DNA of 64,000 nucleotides from Nothophaeocryptopus gaeumannii. Taxonomy: Eukaryota > Ascomycota > Dothideomycetes > Mycosphaerellales > Mycosphaerellaceae. Positions within the stretch are counted from its first letter, which is position 1, and each line of letters begins with the position of its first letter. The stretch covers positions 2,294,001-2,358,000 of the forward strand of contig JASISA010000001.1 in assembly GCA_031771865.1 (NCBI GenBank), read 5' to 3'. The notes below the pieces were generated by a model that did no database searches, was not told the origin of the DNA, and saw only the letters and a program-made list of their open reading frames with translations. Both the position numbers and the translations under genes were made by a program. Of this stretch, positions 63,426 to 64,000 are shown piece after piece.

Positions 63426-63980
63426 TCAGCCAGATCCTGGTCGCCCTTTTGACTGGTTGACGTTGTCTGTGACGGCGAGGAGTTGAGGACGAGTGAGGCT
63501 ATCCACGATATTAGCATTGTATCCTCTCACAGGAGTCAAGGTCGGAGGTCATTCTTACTCATTAGCAAACTGCTCCCTCTTCGAAGCGGTCCAATCCTTC
63601 GCCCCAGAAATCCAAGCCTCCTTTAACGGTACGATGTGGTCGATATCCACGTCGGAAGCAGCCGTCCACGTAGCGCCATCGTAATCGGAGTACCATGTCC
63701 CTGAAGTCGAGGCGCAAGCACTATTTGATCCGTCTCGCTTCAAGACCGTCTCGCGAGTGTTACACGGCCCTGAGATGGTGATCCAGTGGTTGAACTCATC
63801 GCGGGAGTAAGCCGGGCTGTTGGATTCCGCGGCGGTAGTAATGGAGTTGAGGTATGAGCGGGTTGTGGCGGCGGAGACTGGAGTTGGGAGGTTGCCTCTC
63901 TTCAAGACCTCGAAGTGAGTCGGAGCAGCAAGGACGCTGGTTGCTGCCGTGAGAGCCACGAGGACGGCTGAGAAGCCCAT
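63426..63980 (-). pseudogene. Secreted HNH nuclease-like protein (GmrSD/DUF1524 type), frameshifted
   Basis: Exon 1, 63980-63559, encodes a signal peptide ('MGFSAVLVALTAATSVLAAP') and the core 'HWITISGPCNTRETVLKRDG', 'ACASTSGTWYSDYDGATW' and the catalytic 'DVDIDHIVPLKEAW'. After the intron 63499-63558 (60 bp), exon 2 gives 'LTRPQLLAVTDNVNQSKG', supplying the conserved Asn. It then loses the family frame at an AAAAGGG run (about 63449-63455) and stops at TGA 63426-63428. The family-like C-terminus lies in a neighbouring frame and also has a TAG at 63398-63400. As read, 164 residues. The catalytic His and Asn remain, so activity cannot be excluded, but two lesions favour decay. Confidence 0.7.
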
Positions 63981-64000
63981 GTTGACAGCAGTGATTGATA

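Overview
The window looks like a chromosome segment of a filamentous ascomycete (Pezizomycotina). A dothideomycete of the Mycosphaerellaceae/Capnodiales type is my best guess. Direct evidence is the many GT-AG introns of about 48-60 bp with CTRAY-type branch sites, and the gene content: a HET-domain protein, a DUF3176 membrane protein, a 2EXR/F-box-like protein, three P450s, a Kex2-processed repeat protein, condensin subunit 3, Hid1, Pbn1 and an SNF1/AMPK beta subunit. The lineage below Pezizomycotina is inference.

Layout. 0-14 kb: the 3' part of a condensin CAP-G subunit, an unresolved spliced minus-strand gene, a small conserved protein, a CID-like/RGG protein, the seven-exon Hid1 gene, and small secreted or coiled-coil proteins. 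15.8-19.6 kb: a secreted-type DUF7029/DUF7223-like protein whose frame continues past a stop into a 198-bp tandem repeat, then a small membrane protein. 19.7-24.9 kb: a 4,787-bp DNA transposon with perfect 39-bp terminal inverted repeats. It carries a decayed integrase-type (DDE) transposase with a Clr5-like N-terminus, two unrelated accessory genes, and about 30 copies of the heptamer CTCGYAG. It sits 14 bp into a small host gene, whose two halves fit back together in frame once a 2-bp target duplication is removed. 25-33.5 kb: an accessory stretch with a patatin fragment lacking its catalytic-serine half, a 2EXR-like protein, a secreted four-unit Kex2 repeat precursor, and a HET protein. 33.8-50 kb: a P450, an AIF/FSP1-like oxidoreductase, a DUF3176 gene with an internal stop, an AT-rich RIP-like block, an SRA (methyl-DNA-binding type) protein, a glycine-zipper protein, a second P450 and a membrane protein. 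50-64 kb: AMPK beta, a secreted carboxylesterase, Pbn1, a third P450, a small conserved protein and a damaged secreted HNH nuclease.

I see no co-regulated biosynthetic cluster. The P450s are scattered among housekeeping genes and no backbone synthase is present. The most novel items are the multi-gene transposon with its dispersed heptamer array and the Kex2 repeat precursor. Spliced coordinates were worked out by hand from splice signals and reading-frame continuity. RNA genes were looked for by eye only and none was recognised.
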